From positions 1 through 6,114 of the forward strand of contig JAGGWI010000164.1 of assembly GCA_021157505.1 (NCBI GenBank): a stretch of 6,114 nucleotides of DNA. Direction: 5' to 3'. Source of the DNA: Desulfuromusa sp. (GTDB lineage Bacteria > Desulfobacterota > Desulfuromonadia > Desulfuromonadales > Geopsychrobacteraceae). Both the position numbers and the translations under genes were made by a program. Positions 1-5,652 of the stretch are shown here, in pieces. The stretch's first letter is position 1; every line of letters begins with the position of its first letter. The notes below the pieces were generated by a model that was not told the DNA's origin, searched no databases, and was given only the letters and a program-made list of their open reading frames with translations.

Positions 1-479
1 GCAAACATGAAGCTGGCCAACATCGCCATCAAAATCCCCAGAAATGGGGACTCCCAAGGGAGGGTCGCAAACATCGTTGAGATGATCCAGACCACCGAAC
101 CAACCAACAACCCGCGAAGCATTGCTGCCAGGGTGTAGGCCATAATAAACTGCGGTGGGCTGACCGGTGTCACCAGCAAGTCAACAATCCCCCCGAGATA
201 GCGTGACATAAATAGTGACGACGAAGTATTGGCAAAAGAGTTATTGATAACCCCCATCATAATCAATCCCGGGATAACAAACTGGGCATAGCTGAACCCT
301 TCAACAATACTCAAGCGATCTCCCAGAGTTGCTCCGAAGACCAAGAGATAGAGACCGGCAGTGACAATCGGGGCTAACAGTGTCTGGGTCGACACCCGCC
401 AGAAGCGGAGGATCTCCTTGCGCAGGAGGGTAAAGAAGGGGAGCCAGGGATAAAAGCGCCGCTTTGGATTAAAGTCCAT
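1..479 (-). CDS. yadH: ABC-2 type transporter permease, YadH-like (3' end cut by window edge)
   Basis: This is the membrane subunit of an ABC-2 exporter and sits in the inner membrane as partner of the adjacent ATPase. The frame is open from the ATG at 477-479 to the left edge, giving 159 residues of a family that is usually about 255 long, so roughly the last third is missing. After a basic, aromatic N-terminus (MDFNPKRRFYPW) comes a KEILRFWR segment. A first membrane helix follows (about 33-50), then the family-typical FSYAQFVIPGLIMM stretch (62-75) with NNSFANTSSS after it, and LLVTPVSP near 101-108. This resembles E. coli YadH closely from memory. The start lies 11 nt inside the ATPase gene, just behind a run of seven G that can act as ribosome binding site, so the two are translationally coupled. 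The substrate cannot be told from sequence; drug, polysaccharide or lipid export are all known in this family. Confidence 0.9.
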   Translation of the reverse strand, partial: MDFNPKRRFYPWLPFFTLLRKEILRFWRVSTQTLLAPIVTAGLYLLVFGATLGDRLSIVEGFSYAQFVIPGLIMMGVINNSFANTSSSLFMSRYLGGIVDLLVTPVSPPQFIMAYTLAAMLRGLLVGSVVWIISTMFATLPWESPFLGILMAMLASFMF

Positions 480-1416
480 TTGCCCCCCCATTCATCCCGG
501 TCAATTGAATAAAAACCTCTTCCAAGCTACTCTGGTCGGTTTCAATATCACGAATTTGCAACTGTTGACTGCAGAGTTGAGAGAGAATTGAGCCGACGTC
601 AACTTTGGCGGGAAGATTGAGCAACAACATCCGCCCATCTGCTTTTAACTGTGGCTGACAGTTTTCCAGCCCTGCCGGGACGACATCCAACGGTTCTACC
701 AGCCATAAACGCAATTGACGATTAGACAGACGGCGCACCAACTCGTGGGTCTCCTCCAGAGCGATCAGATCCCCATGGTTCATAATCGCAATCCGATCAC
801 ACATCTCTTCAGCTTCTTCCAGATAATGAGTAGTCAACAGAATCGTCGTCCCCTGCCGGTTAATTTCCCGGACAAAATCCCAGAGTCCATGGCGTAACTC
901 AACATCCACTCCGGCGGTCGGTTCATCCAGAATCAATAATTGGGGTCGGTGGATCATCGCTTTGGCAATCATGAAACGTCGCTTCAACCCCCCCGATAAT
1001 TTCAACATCACTTTATGCAGATGGGGTCGCAAGCCGAGTCGATCAATCAGCAACTGCCGCCAGACCGGGTCATCCTTCACTCCATAATAACCAGCGTGGA
1101 GTTGAAGCGCCTGATCAATGGTAAAAAAGTTATCAATGACAACTTCCTGATGAACCACTCCGAGCATTCTGCGGGTATGGCGATAATCCCGCTGATTATC
1201 ATAACCAAAGGCGGTGATACTCCCCGATCCCAGCCGGACCACCCCAGCGATCATATTAATGATGGTACTTTTCCCTGCCCCATTGGGGCCGAGCAAACCA
1301 AAAATTTCCCCGCTGTTAATGGTGAAATCAACCCCCTTCACTGCCGGGACACCATCAAAAGACTTATGTAGGTTTTTGATAACCAGTGCACTCATGGCGC
1401 GAATATACAACTGCAC
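469..1416 (-). CDS. yadG: ABC transporter ATP-binding protein, YadG-like
   Basis: This cytoplasmic ATPase powers the adjacent YadH-like permease. All nucleotide-binding motifs are intact (numbering from the GTG at 1416): Walker A GPNGAGKST (43-51), Q-loop around Q90 in VVHQE, signature LSGGLKRR (140-147), Walker B LLILDEP with catalytic E165, D-loop AGVD, and switch histidine H197 in TTHYLEEAEE. The HAGYYGV and DEPTAGVDVELR stretches are characteristic of YadG, and the length of 315 fits (E. coli about 308). The C-terminal ~90 residues form the usual accessory tail ending in LEEVFIQLTG. The start is uncertain. GTG at 1416 has AAGG six nt upstream; TTG at 1410 has GGAG seven nt upstream; ATG at 1395 (MSALVIKNL) matches the family N-terminus best but has no clear ribosome binding site. 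The gene ends in a G7 run shared with the permease start region. Confidence 0.95.
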   Translation of the reverse strand: MQLYIRAMSALVIKNLHKSFDGVPAVKGVDFTINSGEIFGLLGPNGAGKSTIINMIAGVVRLGSGSITAFGYDNQRDYRHTRRMLGVVHQEVVIDNFFTIDQALQLHAGYYGVKDDPVWRQLLIDRLGLRPHLHKVMLKLSGGLKRRFMIAKAMIHRPQLLILDEPTAGVDVELRHGLWDFVREINRQGTTILLTTHYLEEAEEMCDRIAIMNHGDLIALEETHELVRRLSNRQLRLWLVEPLDVVPAGLENCQPQLKADGRMLLLNLPAKVDVGSILSQLCSQQLQIRDIETDQSSLEEVFIQLTGMNGGANGL

Positions 1417-1451
1417 TCTCCGCCTTGCAAGGGGGGGAACCCGCCAATCCT

Positions 1452-1467
1452 GATTATATTTATAATC
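1452..1467. repeat. Perfect inverted repeat GATTATA-TT-TATAATC, operator-like
   Basis: Seven-base arms (1452-1458 and 1461-1467) flank a two-base centre, giving a 16-bp palindrome in the divergent intergenic region. It covers the candidate -10 element of the ABC transporter promoter. AT-rich palindromes of this size are typical of dimeric repressor sites. However, an AT-rich -10 region can be palindromic by chance, and no regulator gene is adjacent. Confidence 0.35.
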
Positions 1468-1486
1468 TGCGTAAAAAATCTGTCAT
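1459..1486 (-). promoter_or_regulatory. Candidate sigma-70 promoter for the ABC transporter pair
   Basis: On the minus strand, ATGACA (1486-1481, five of six matches to TTGACA) is followed after 16 nt by TATAAA (1464-1459, five of six). This places transcription about 35 nt upstream of the ATPase start. The -10 element lies inside a perfect inverted repeat, so a regulator bound there would block it. The call rests on consensus matching only. Confidence 0.4.
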
Positions 1487-1496
1487 TCCTTGCTCC

Positions 1497-1525
1497 TTGA
1501 CAGAAAAGATCAACTTAACCATGAT
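1497..1525 (+). promoter_or_regulatory. Candidate sigma-70 promoter for the methyltransferase operon
   Basis: A perfect -35 box TTGACA (1497-1502) is followed after exactly 17 nt by CATGAT (1520-1525), which matches TATAAT at four of six positions. It would start transcription near 1532, about 50 nt upstream of the methyltransferase start. The -35 match is strong and the -10 is only fair. Confidence 0.45.
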
Positions 1526-1545
1526 GGTGATATATAAACACCATC
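1523..1545 (+). repeat. Inverted repeat GATGGTG / CACCATC around the putative transcription start
   Basis: Seven-base complementary arms (1523-1529 and 1539-1545) enclose a nine-base A/T-rich loop. The repeat spans the predicted start site of the plus-strand operon. It is therefore better explained as a protein-binding site than as an RNA hairpin, although a start slightly further upstream would put it in the leader RNA. Its role is unknown. Confidence 0.3.
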
Positions 1546-1584
1546 TTCCAGGAAGAATACCAGACGAAAGGATCTGACACGCCA

Positions 1585-2241
1585 GTGTTTTTGAAACAAA
1601 TCCGCTCTTATATCATTGCCAAAAGCTATGATTATGCTATGCGCAGCACGGAGAAGAGCTGTCTGCAAAGCTGGCGTAAAGAGCTGCTTGCCCAGGCACA
1701 TGGTGATCTGCTGGAGATCGGAGCGGGGACAGGGGTCAACCTTCCCCACTATCCTGACCACATAAATCGGATTATCCTCAGCGAGCCGGACGCGCAAATG
1801 CGCAAACAACTACAACGCGAAACCGATCAATTTCAGCAGCAACGTCTCAATATCACCCCCTGGGGAGCCGATTCGATAGAGATGCCGGACGGCTCCTTTG
1901 ACACAATTGTTTCCACCCTGGTTCTTTGCTCTGTCCCGAGTCTTGAAACCAGCCTCAACGAGATCTATCGGTTATTGCGGCCGAATGGTATTTTACTTTT
2001 TCTGGAACATGTTATCTCTGACCATCCGCCAACCCGCACTTGGCAGCACCGCATTGAACCCATCTGGGGGCTCTGTGCAGGAAATTGCCATTTGACCCGT
2101 GACACAGCGACCGCTATCCTTGCGGCAGGTCTGAAAATTGAGCAATTGACTGAAGCTCCAATGACTGGAGCCCCGGCCTTTGTACAGCGGACAATTCGTG
2201 GGAGCGCAAGAAAATCATCAGACTCCGGAAAAAAGGTTTAG
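1585..2241 (+). CDS. Class I SAM-dependent methyltransferase, METTL7/UbiE-like
   Basis: This is a predicted soluble or membrane-associated methyltransferase of 218 residues. The SAM-binding motif I is LLEIGAGTG (42-50), the acidic motif II residue is E67 in SEPD, the motif III region is FDTIVSTLVLCSV (105-117), and LLRPNG (130-135) precedes the next strand. The C-terminal part EHV (141-143)...WQ...EPIW...GNCHLTRDT (166-174) is the layout seen in METTL7-like (Methyltransf_11) proteins, which methylate thiols or lipids in some members. The substrate here is unknown. The start is GTG at 1585. The nearest ribosome binding site, AAAGGA at 1567-1572, is 12 nt away, which is long, so initiation may be weak. 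The zinc-ribbon gene starts 2 nt after the stop, so the two are cotranscribed. Class assignment is firm and subfamily assignment moderate. Confidence 0.9.
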   Translation: MFLKQIRSYIIAKSYDYAMRSTEKSCLQSWRKELLAQAHGDLLEIGAGTGVNLPHYPDHINRIILSEPDAQMRKQLQRETDQFQQQRLNITPWGADSIEMPDGSFDTIVSTLVLCSVPSLETSLNEIYRLLRPNGILLFLEHVISDHPPTRTWQHRIEPIWGLCAGNCHLTRDTATAILAAGLKIEQLTEAPMTGAPAFVQRTIRGSARKSSDSGKKV

Positions 2242-2243
2242 TA

Positions 2244-2516
2244 ATGTTCTCCTGGGTGAACCGGTTACGACAATTAATTTCGATGAAACCTCAGAAAATA
2301 GAGACGTTTTATTTTGATCTGGACAACATCCCCCCTTGCCCGGCCTGCGGGTCAGATGATGTGGCAGTTTTTATCTATGGCAAACCACCACTGAAGAGGG
2401 TTATTCTGGAGGGACTGGAGTCGGGAAAAATTATCTCGGGCGGTTGTATGATTCGTGTAACGGCTCCAAAATGGCACTGTTACAATTGTAAAAATGATTT
2501 CGGGCGACTGCGGTAA
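2244..2516 (+). CDS. Small zinc-ribbon-like protein of unknown function
   Basis: The product has 90 residues and I do not recognise a named family. It carries CPAC at 32-35 followed by GSDDV, and CYNC at 79-82 followed by a short ending NDFGRLR. These two CxxC knuckles, 43 residues apart, are what a zinc ribbon would need, and a fifth cysteine, C68, sits in SGGCMI. Between the knuckles is KPPLKRVILEGLESGKIISGG. There is no signal peptide or membrane helix. The start at 2244 is supported by AAAAGG at 2231-2236, seven nt upstream; an internal ATG at 2283 lacks a ribosome binding site. It lies 2 nt behind the methyltransferase and 45 nt before ppiC, in one likely operon. Metal binding is inferred from spacing only; a nucleic-acid-binding or adaptor role is possible but unproven. 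Confidence 0.8.
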   Translation: MFSWVNRLRQLISMKPQKIETFYFDLDNIPPCPACGSDDVAVFIYGKPPLKRVILEGLESGKIISGGCMIRVTAPKWHCYNCKNDFGRLR

Positions 2517-2545
2517 ACAACCACAACTTAGCTGAATAAAAACTC

Positions 2546-2552
2546 AAGGAGG
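2546..2552 (+). promoter_or_regulatory. Strong ribosome binding site of ppiC
   Basis: AAGGAGG lies nine nt upstream of the ATG at 2562. It is the strongest Shine-Dalgarno sequence in the plus-strand cluster and fixes this start. It suggests that PpiC is made at a higher level than the two upstream products. Confidence 0.8.
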
Positions 2553-2561
2553 AAAACAACT

Positions 2562-2843
2562 ATGGCAAAAGCAAGTGCACGTCACATTCTGGTTCCAACT
2601 GAAGAGAGCTGCAATGATCTGAAAGCAGCAATCGAAGCGGGAGCCGACTTTGCGGAGGTCGCTGAAAAACACTCCAAATGCCCATCCGGTAAACAGGGTG
2701 GAGCACTGGGGGAATTTTCTCCCGGACAGATGGTCAAAGAGTTTGATGAGGTGGTTTTCAGTGGAGACGTAGGTAAGGTTCTGGGGCCGGTAAAAACGCA
2801 ATTTGGCTATCATCTGATTGAGGTAACCAGTAGAACCGAGTAA
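2562..2843 (+). CDS. ppiC: Peptidyl-prolyl cis-trans isomerase, parvulin PpiC
   Basis: This is a stand-alone parvulin of 93 residues, the same size as E. coli PpiC (Par10). It catalyses cis-trans isomerisation of prolyl peptide bonds during folding. There is no signal peptide, so it is cytoplasmic. The parvulin pattern is complete: RHILV with H8, ADFAEVAEKHS (28-38), C40-P-S-G-K with the GG-x-LGEF motif (46-52), M57 and F61 in GQMVKEFDEVVF, and the final QFGYHLIEV with F81 and H84. H8, C40, M57, F61, F81 and H84 correspond to the known active-site pocket. It is the last gene of the plus-strand cluster and is followed at once by a strong terminator. Confidence 0.96.
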   Translation: MAKASARHILVPTEESCNDLKAAIEAGADFAEVAEKHSKCPSGKQGGALGEFSPGQMVKEFDEVVFSGDVGKVLGPVKTQFGYHLIEVTSRTE

Positions 2844-2848
2844 CAGAC

Positions 2849-2892
2849 AAAAACAAAAACCCCACCAGAGATTGCGTGGGGTTTTTGTTTTT
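2849..2892. terminator. Bidirectional Rho-independent terminator between convergent units
   Basis: The arms AAAAACAAAAACCCCAC (2849-2865) and GTGGGGTTTTTGTTTTT (2876-2892) are perfectly complementary over 17 bp around a 10-nt loop. The A-rich left arm and T-rich right arm mean that each strand ends in a T tract after the GC-rich stem core. It starts 6 nt after the ppiC stop and sits 24 nt beyond the stop of the convergent minus-strand gene, so it should end transcription from both sides. Confidence 0.93.
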
Positions 2893-2916
2893 ATGACTGG
2901 ACAAAGTAATCCTGAA

Positions 2917-3432
2917 TTATAAATCTACAAGCTTATCCAGCTCTTCCAGAATTTCTACCTGCTCTTGAATTTTTTCATGGTAATAGTTCCAGACATGATA
3001 ACTCTGCAGCCCCAAAATGGTTAATCCAACGGCAAAAATTGCCCAGAAATTTTCACTCAACCCCTCAGAGAAATGGTAAAAAAGGTAGAATGCTCCCAGA
3101 TAACCAAAGTGCGCCAAAGCGCCACGCGGTTTATTATCACTGGCCATCTGGGTCAAAATGAGAATAAGCGCTGAAAACCCGTAAACAACCAGAGCCCAGT
3201 TAATGTACTTAACCGGAGGGCCCGCTCCCAAGGAAGCACGGATACTTTCGCTCAATGGGGGGAGAAAATCAAAATTATGAAATGCCCCCATACTTAAGAG
3301 AGTAAACAGGGCAAGAATCCAGAGGCCAGTACTGGAGTAAAGCTCCAGTTTTTTTATCTTTGCCTGAACCTGCTTACGGAGTGGGTTGATATCCGGCAGA
3401 GGAGTTTCAGTTTCATGATTCGTCGGATCCAT
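2917..3432 (-). CDS. Four-helix membrane protein of unknown function, linked to the respiratory cluster
   Basis: The product has 171 residues and I cannot assign a named family. A hydrophilic N-terminus carries a short basic amphipathic stretch (KQVQAKIKKLEL, 20-31). Four likely membrane helices follow, at about 34-51, 76-94, 105-121 and 128-147. The protein ends in a charged segment, HEKIQEQVEILEELDKL (152-168), with coiled-coil character. Several His and aromatic residues lie in or near helices (H52, H108, H120, H146), so haem or quinone binding is conceivable, but no motif proves it. The ATG at 3432 is the only possible start, because an in-frame TAG lies two codons upstream. It lies 20 nt inside the preceding sensor-like gene and has only a weak ribosome binding site, which points to translational coupling. 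The position suggests an accessory subunit or a partner of the sensor-like protein. Confidence 0.85.
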   Translation of the reverse strand: MDPTNHETETPLPDINPLRKQVQAKIKKLELYSSTGLWILALFTLLSMGAFHNFDFLPPLSESIRASLGAGPPVKYINWALVVYGFSALILILTQMASDNKPRGALAHFGYLGAFYLFYHFSEGLSENFWAIFAVGLTILGLQSYHVWNYYHEKIQEQVEILEELDKLVDL

Positions 3433-4246
3433 CGCCTACATTTCTAGCTGGGGGTTTACTACCTTTCAAATCTTCTAATGCTTGATCCCGTTGCTTCACC
3501 AGTAAACGGAAATCCTTATTCAGCTTGCCAAGCTTGTGATCAGATTTTGGCAAATCTGGCTCAACAGTCCCCTGGGCAGCCAGCTCAGCATTGTAAGTCA
3601 AACGGATAATCGGCAGAAAAAGGTTCATCCGCAACAGCGCAGTCACACCACCTACCGTCAGAAACAAGACCATCACACTAAAAATTATCATTCGCGTTCT
3701 AAGGACTGAAAGGGTCTTTTCCAGATACCGAGCAGAGATACCGATACTGACAAAACCCAAGATGGGTTCAGAATCAGAATGGAAATGACAGGCAGCGGTT
3801 GAACACTGAGGCTCATTGAATATTGGCAATGATATCGCAATAAAACCGCTAGAGTGATCAACATCATGTTGTGGTTTTTGTTTGAAAGAGGGAGGGGATT
3901 GTAAAAACTCATCAATATGAGTATGTGTAACCTTCAAAATATCTTCAGGAGCATCCTGTCCGGAATACCGAATATCACCCTTCTGGTCATAAATTTTAAT
4001 CAGTTGAACATCTTCACGCGTCCCGATATTTTCCACAATATCCTGAATTGACTGTTGGTCATCTTCCATCATAGCAGAACGGGTTGATTTAACCACAGTA
4101 CTGGCACAGCCATTAAGGGTCCGAATCGCTTCAGCAGTCATATCGGCTTTAATAAAAGAGTACAACAGGAGGCAGCCAAATATAACAAATCCAGTAACAG
4201 CAATAGTCACTGGAACAATTGCTCTGGCAATCAGGTTATCAAACAT
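3413..4246 (-). CDS. Membrane-anchored periplasmic sensor-like protein with CX4CH haem motif and no output domain
   Basis: The product has 277 residues. A membrane helix at about 9-31 is followed by a periplasmic domain (about 33-180), a second helix (about 186-206) and a cytoplasmic linker. The domain has the look of a PAS-like double-transmembrane sensor: VQLIKIYDQKGDIRYSG (80-96), then GFIAISLPIFNEPQC and ILGFVSIGIS (162-171). It contains C148-STAA-C153-H154, a CX4CH motif that can attach a c-type haem. Haem-bearing periplasmic sensor domains are known in Geobacter signalling proteins. After the second helix, a degenerate HAMP-like segment starts at LPIIRLTYNAELAAQG (211-226), then a charged helix (RLLVKQRDQALEDL, 247-260). 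The protein stops there, with no kinase, GGDEF or chemotaxis domain. GAGGAG (4261-4256), nine nt upstream, supports the start. It may be a signalling protein working through a partner, or a haem subunit of the neighbouring complex. Confidence 0.85.
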   Translation of the reverse strand: MFDNLIARAIVPVTIAVTGFVIFGCLLLYSFIKADMTAEAIRTLNGCASTVVKSTRSAMMEDDQQSIQDIVENIGTREDVQLIKIYDQKGDIRYSGQDAPEDILKVTHTHIDEFLQSPPSFKQKPQHDVDHSSGFIAISLPIFNEPQCSTAACHFHSDSEPILGFVSIGISARYLEKTLSVLRTRMIIFSVMVLFLTVGGVTALLRMNLFLPIIRLTYNAELAAQGTVEPDLPKSDHKLGKLNKDFRLLVKQRDQALEDLKGSKPPARNVGDGSDES

Positions 4247-4278
4247 ACTCTCTTGCTCCTCATGAGTTGTCCTTTAAA

Positions 4279-4310
4279 AGGATATTAAAACAAAAATCCC
4301 TGGCTGACAA
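4279..4310 (-). promoter_or_regulatory. Weak candidate promoter for the sensor-like gene pair
   Basis: On the minus strand, TTGTCA (4310-4305, five of six matches) is followed by two possible -10 elements: TAATAT (4287-4282, 17-nt spacer, four of six) or TTTAAT (4289-4284, 15-nt spacer, five of six). It overlaps the terminator-like hairpin, so both readings cannot be tested by eye. A palindrome, TCCTTT-A-AAAGGA (4270-4282), lies just downstream and could be an operator. Confidence 0.2.
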
Positions 4311-4338
4311 AGGAAATTCCTCTATCGGCCAGGGATTT
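4287..4338 (-). terminator. Terminator or attenuator between the NrfD-like and sensor-like genes
   Basis: On the minus strand, AAATCCCTGGC (4338-4328) pairs perfectly over 11 bp with GCCAGGGATTT (4304-4294), with a 23-nt loop. The second arm runs into TTTTTGTTTT (4296-4287). This is the form of a Rho-independent terminator, placed 68 nt after the NrfD-like stop and about 40 nt before the sensor-like start. It would end or reduce transcription between the two gene pairs. The long loop makes it less certain than the terminator at 2849-2892. Confidence 0.65.
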
Positions 4339-4375
4339 GTTGATATAGAACTAGCAATTGGTTCCCATTTACTGT

Positions 4376-4401
4376 CTGGGTCAATCGCCTTTTTTACCCA
4401 G
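4376..4401. repeat. Small inverted repeat CTGGGT / ACCCAG next to the NrfD-like stop codon
   Basis: Six-base arms (4376-4381 and 4396-4401) enclose 14 nt in the gap behind the NrfD-like gene. No T tract follows on the minus strand, so it is not a terminator by itself. It may protect the 3' end of the messenger or be chance. Confidence 0.2.
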
Positions 4402-4405
4402 CAGC

Positions 4406-5650
4406 CTACTTTTTATATTTATAAAGAATCGGCAAACGTGCCAGAATAAAACGATAAGTTGCTATGTAGAGAGCAAAAATCGTAATGGAAATAATGATTT
4501 CCAACTTATGTGGCATCTCCTGATACAGCTTCCAGTTGAAACAAATCAACGCAGTATTCAGACGGTTCAATAAAATCCCGAACACGGTGATAAAAGCACC
4601 GATACGACAGATACCGACCAGCTTATTATGTGCCCCATAAGCCAGTAAAATCATCGGAACAATGACACCAACAATCATCTCAAATAACCACCAGACGCCC
4701 CAACTTGTCACAATGTAAGCCCACTCATTATCATGGGCAACAGCAATAATCTTCATGATGAGATAGGTGACCAGACCCAACGCGGCACCTTTAGCCAGTG
4801 AAATGGTGATCCGGTCAAGATTGTCAATAAAACGATCGTCGCAACGCCACTTCATCGTGTAGATAACAATGGTACTGACACTGATGACCATACAGAGACC
4901 GGCGGGAACCGATGATATGAAAAAGTGCAGCCACTGGAATGGTGCTGAATACCAGAGAGGATGAACCTTCCCCGGAGCATAGAGAAACAGTGCCCCCAGA
5001 GCCCCCTGGTGCAGAGTTGAGAGAATAATTCCAGAAACAGTCAGGCCAATGGCCCCTTTACGGATAAAATCATAGCCACGCTGGAAACCAATCCACTCGA
5101 AAAATGCCGTGGAAACTTCCATAACCTGAACAGAGAGGTAGGTCGCAACATGCCAGCCAACCAGGAACAGCACGGCAGCCGGGCCAAAAGAGTAGACCAT
5201 CGGGTAGGAGAGTCTCCATGGCTGGCCAAGGTCAACCAGTAAGTAAACGACGGCAAAGAAGTAACCGAGGAGACCATTCAGCAATGCTAACCTCTCAATG
5301 GGCTCAAAATCATGTCGGCCAAAAATTTCGACTGTTGTTCCCAACATAAAACCAGAGGCAGACAACGGCACCATACAGAAAAGACCAAAGCCCAGGAACA
5401 ATCCCCAAGGGTAGTCATAGTTGGCATGGGTAACCGCCCCCAGTGAGAAGAAGAACCGATAGATAATGACCGGAATTCCGATGGCAAAGATGATCCCCAG
5501 AATCCAGTTAAATTTATTGCGAAATGCCTGCCCGATATATTGATCCAGAGGTAGACCAAGAAACAGTTTTTCCATCAAAGACCATGAGTTTCCGTCCTCT
5601 TTCGAAGCTGAATCGTGTGGTTTAACACCGTAAGTCGCTAATTTTTTCAT
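4406..5650 (-). CDS. NrfD/HybB-family quinol-interacting integral membrane subunit
   Basis: This large inner-membrane protein of 414 residues belongs to the polysulfide reductase NrfD family and is closest in feel to HybB (E. coli about 392). Such subunits bind quinone and pass electrons to or from a partner Fe-S protein on the periplasmic side. A soluble N-terminus of about 45 residues is followed by roughly ten hydrophobic segments. HybB-type signatures are visible: YDYPWGLFLGF (78-88), FEPIERLALLNGLLGY (115-130), DLGQPWR (140-146), ILSTLHQGALGALFL (209-223), and HPLWYS (230-235) followed by FFISSVPAG. RLNTALICFNW near the C-terminus also fits. The Fe-S gene ends 2 nt before it, and its own AGGAGG lies inside the end of that gene, so the pair is tightly coupled. 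HybB itself is possible, but no hydrogenase large-subunit gene follows, so a cytochrome-linked menaquinol oxidoreductase of the Cbc type is at least as likely. Confidence 0.93.
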   Translation of the reverse strand: MKKLATYGVKPHDSASKEDGNSWSLMEKLFLGLPLDQYIGQAFRNKFNWILGIIFAIGIPVIIYRFFFSLGAVTHANYDYPWGLFLGFGLFCMVPLSASGFMLGTTVEIFGRHDFEPIERLALLNGLLGYFFAVVYLLVDLGQPWRLSYPMVYSFGPAAVLFLVGWHVATYLSVQVMEVSTAFFEWIGFQRGYDFIRKGAIGLTVSGIILSTLHQGALGALFLYAPGKVHPLWYSAPFQWLHFFISSVPAGLCMVISVSTIVIYTMKWRCDDRFIDNLDRITISLAKGAALGLVTYLIMKIIAVAHDNEWAYIVTSWGVWWLFEMIVGVIVPMILLAYGAHNKLVGICRIGAFITVFGILLNRLNTALICFNWKLYQEMPHKLEIIISITIFALYIATYRFILARLPILYKYKK

Positions 5651-5652
5651 GA

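Noticed and set aside
1015..1371. Plus-strand open frame opposite the ABC ATPase
   Set aside because: It lies fully antisense to a gene with all ABC motifs, has no domain-like content and no ribosome binding site; other plus-strand frames at 715-897 and 1214-1453 are the same kind of shadow.
1510..1809. Minus-strand open frame across the intergenic region and the methyltransferase start
   Set aside because: It overlaps the SAM-binding motif coding sequence and the promoter region, and its composition does not look like a protein.
2544..2813. Minus-strand open frame opposite ppiC
   Set aside because: It is antisense to a clear parvulin gene and its translation shows no family features.
4219..4573. 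Plus-strand open frames over the gap between the sensor-like and NrfD-like genes
   Set aside because: They run through the terminator-like hairpin and into the antisense of the NrfD-like gene, with no protein-like pattern.
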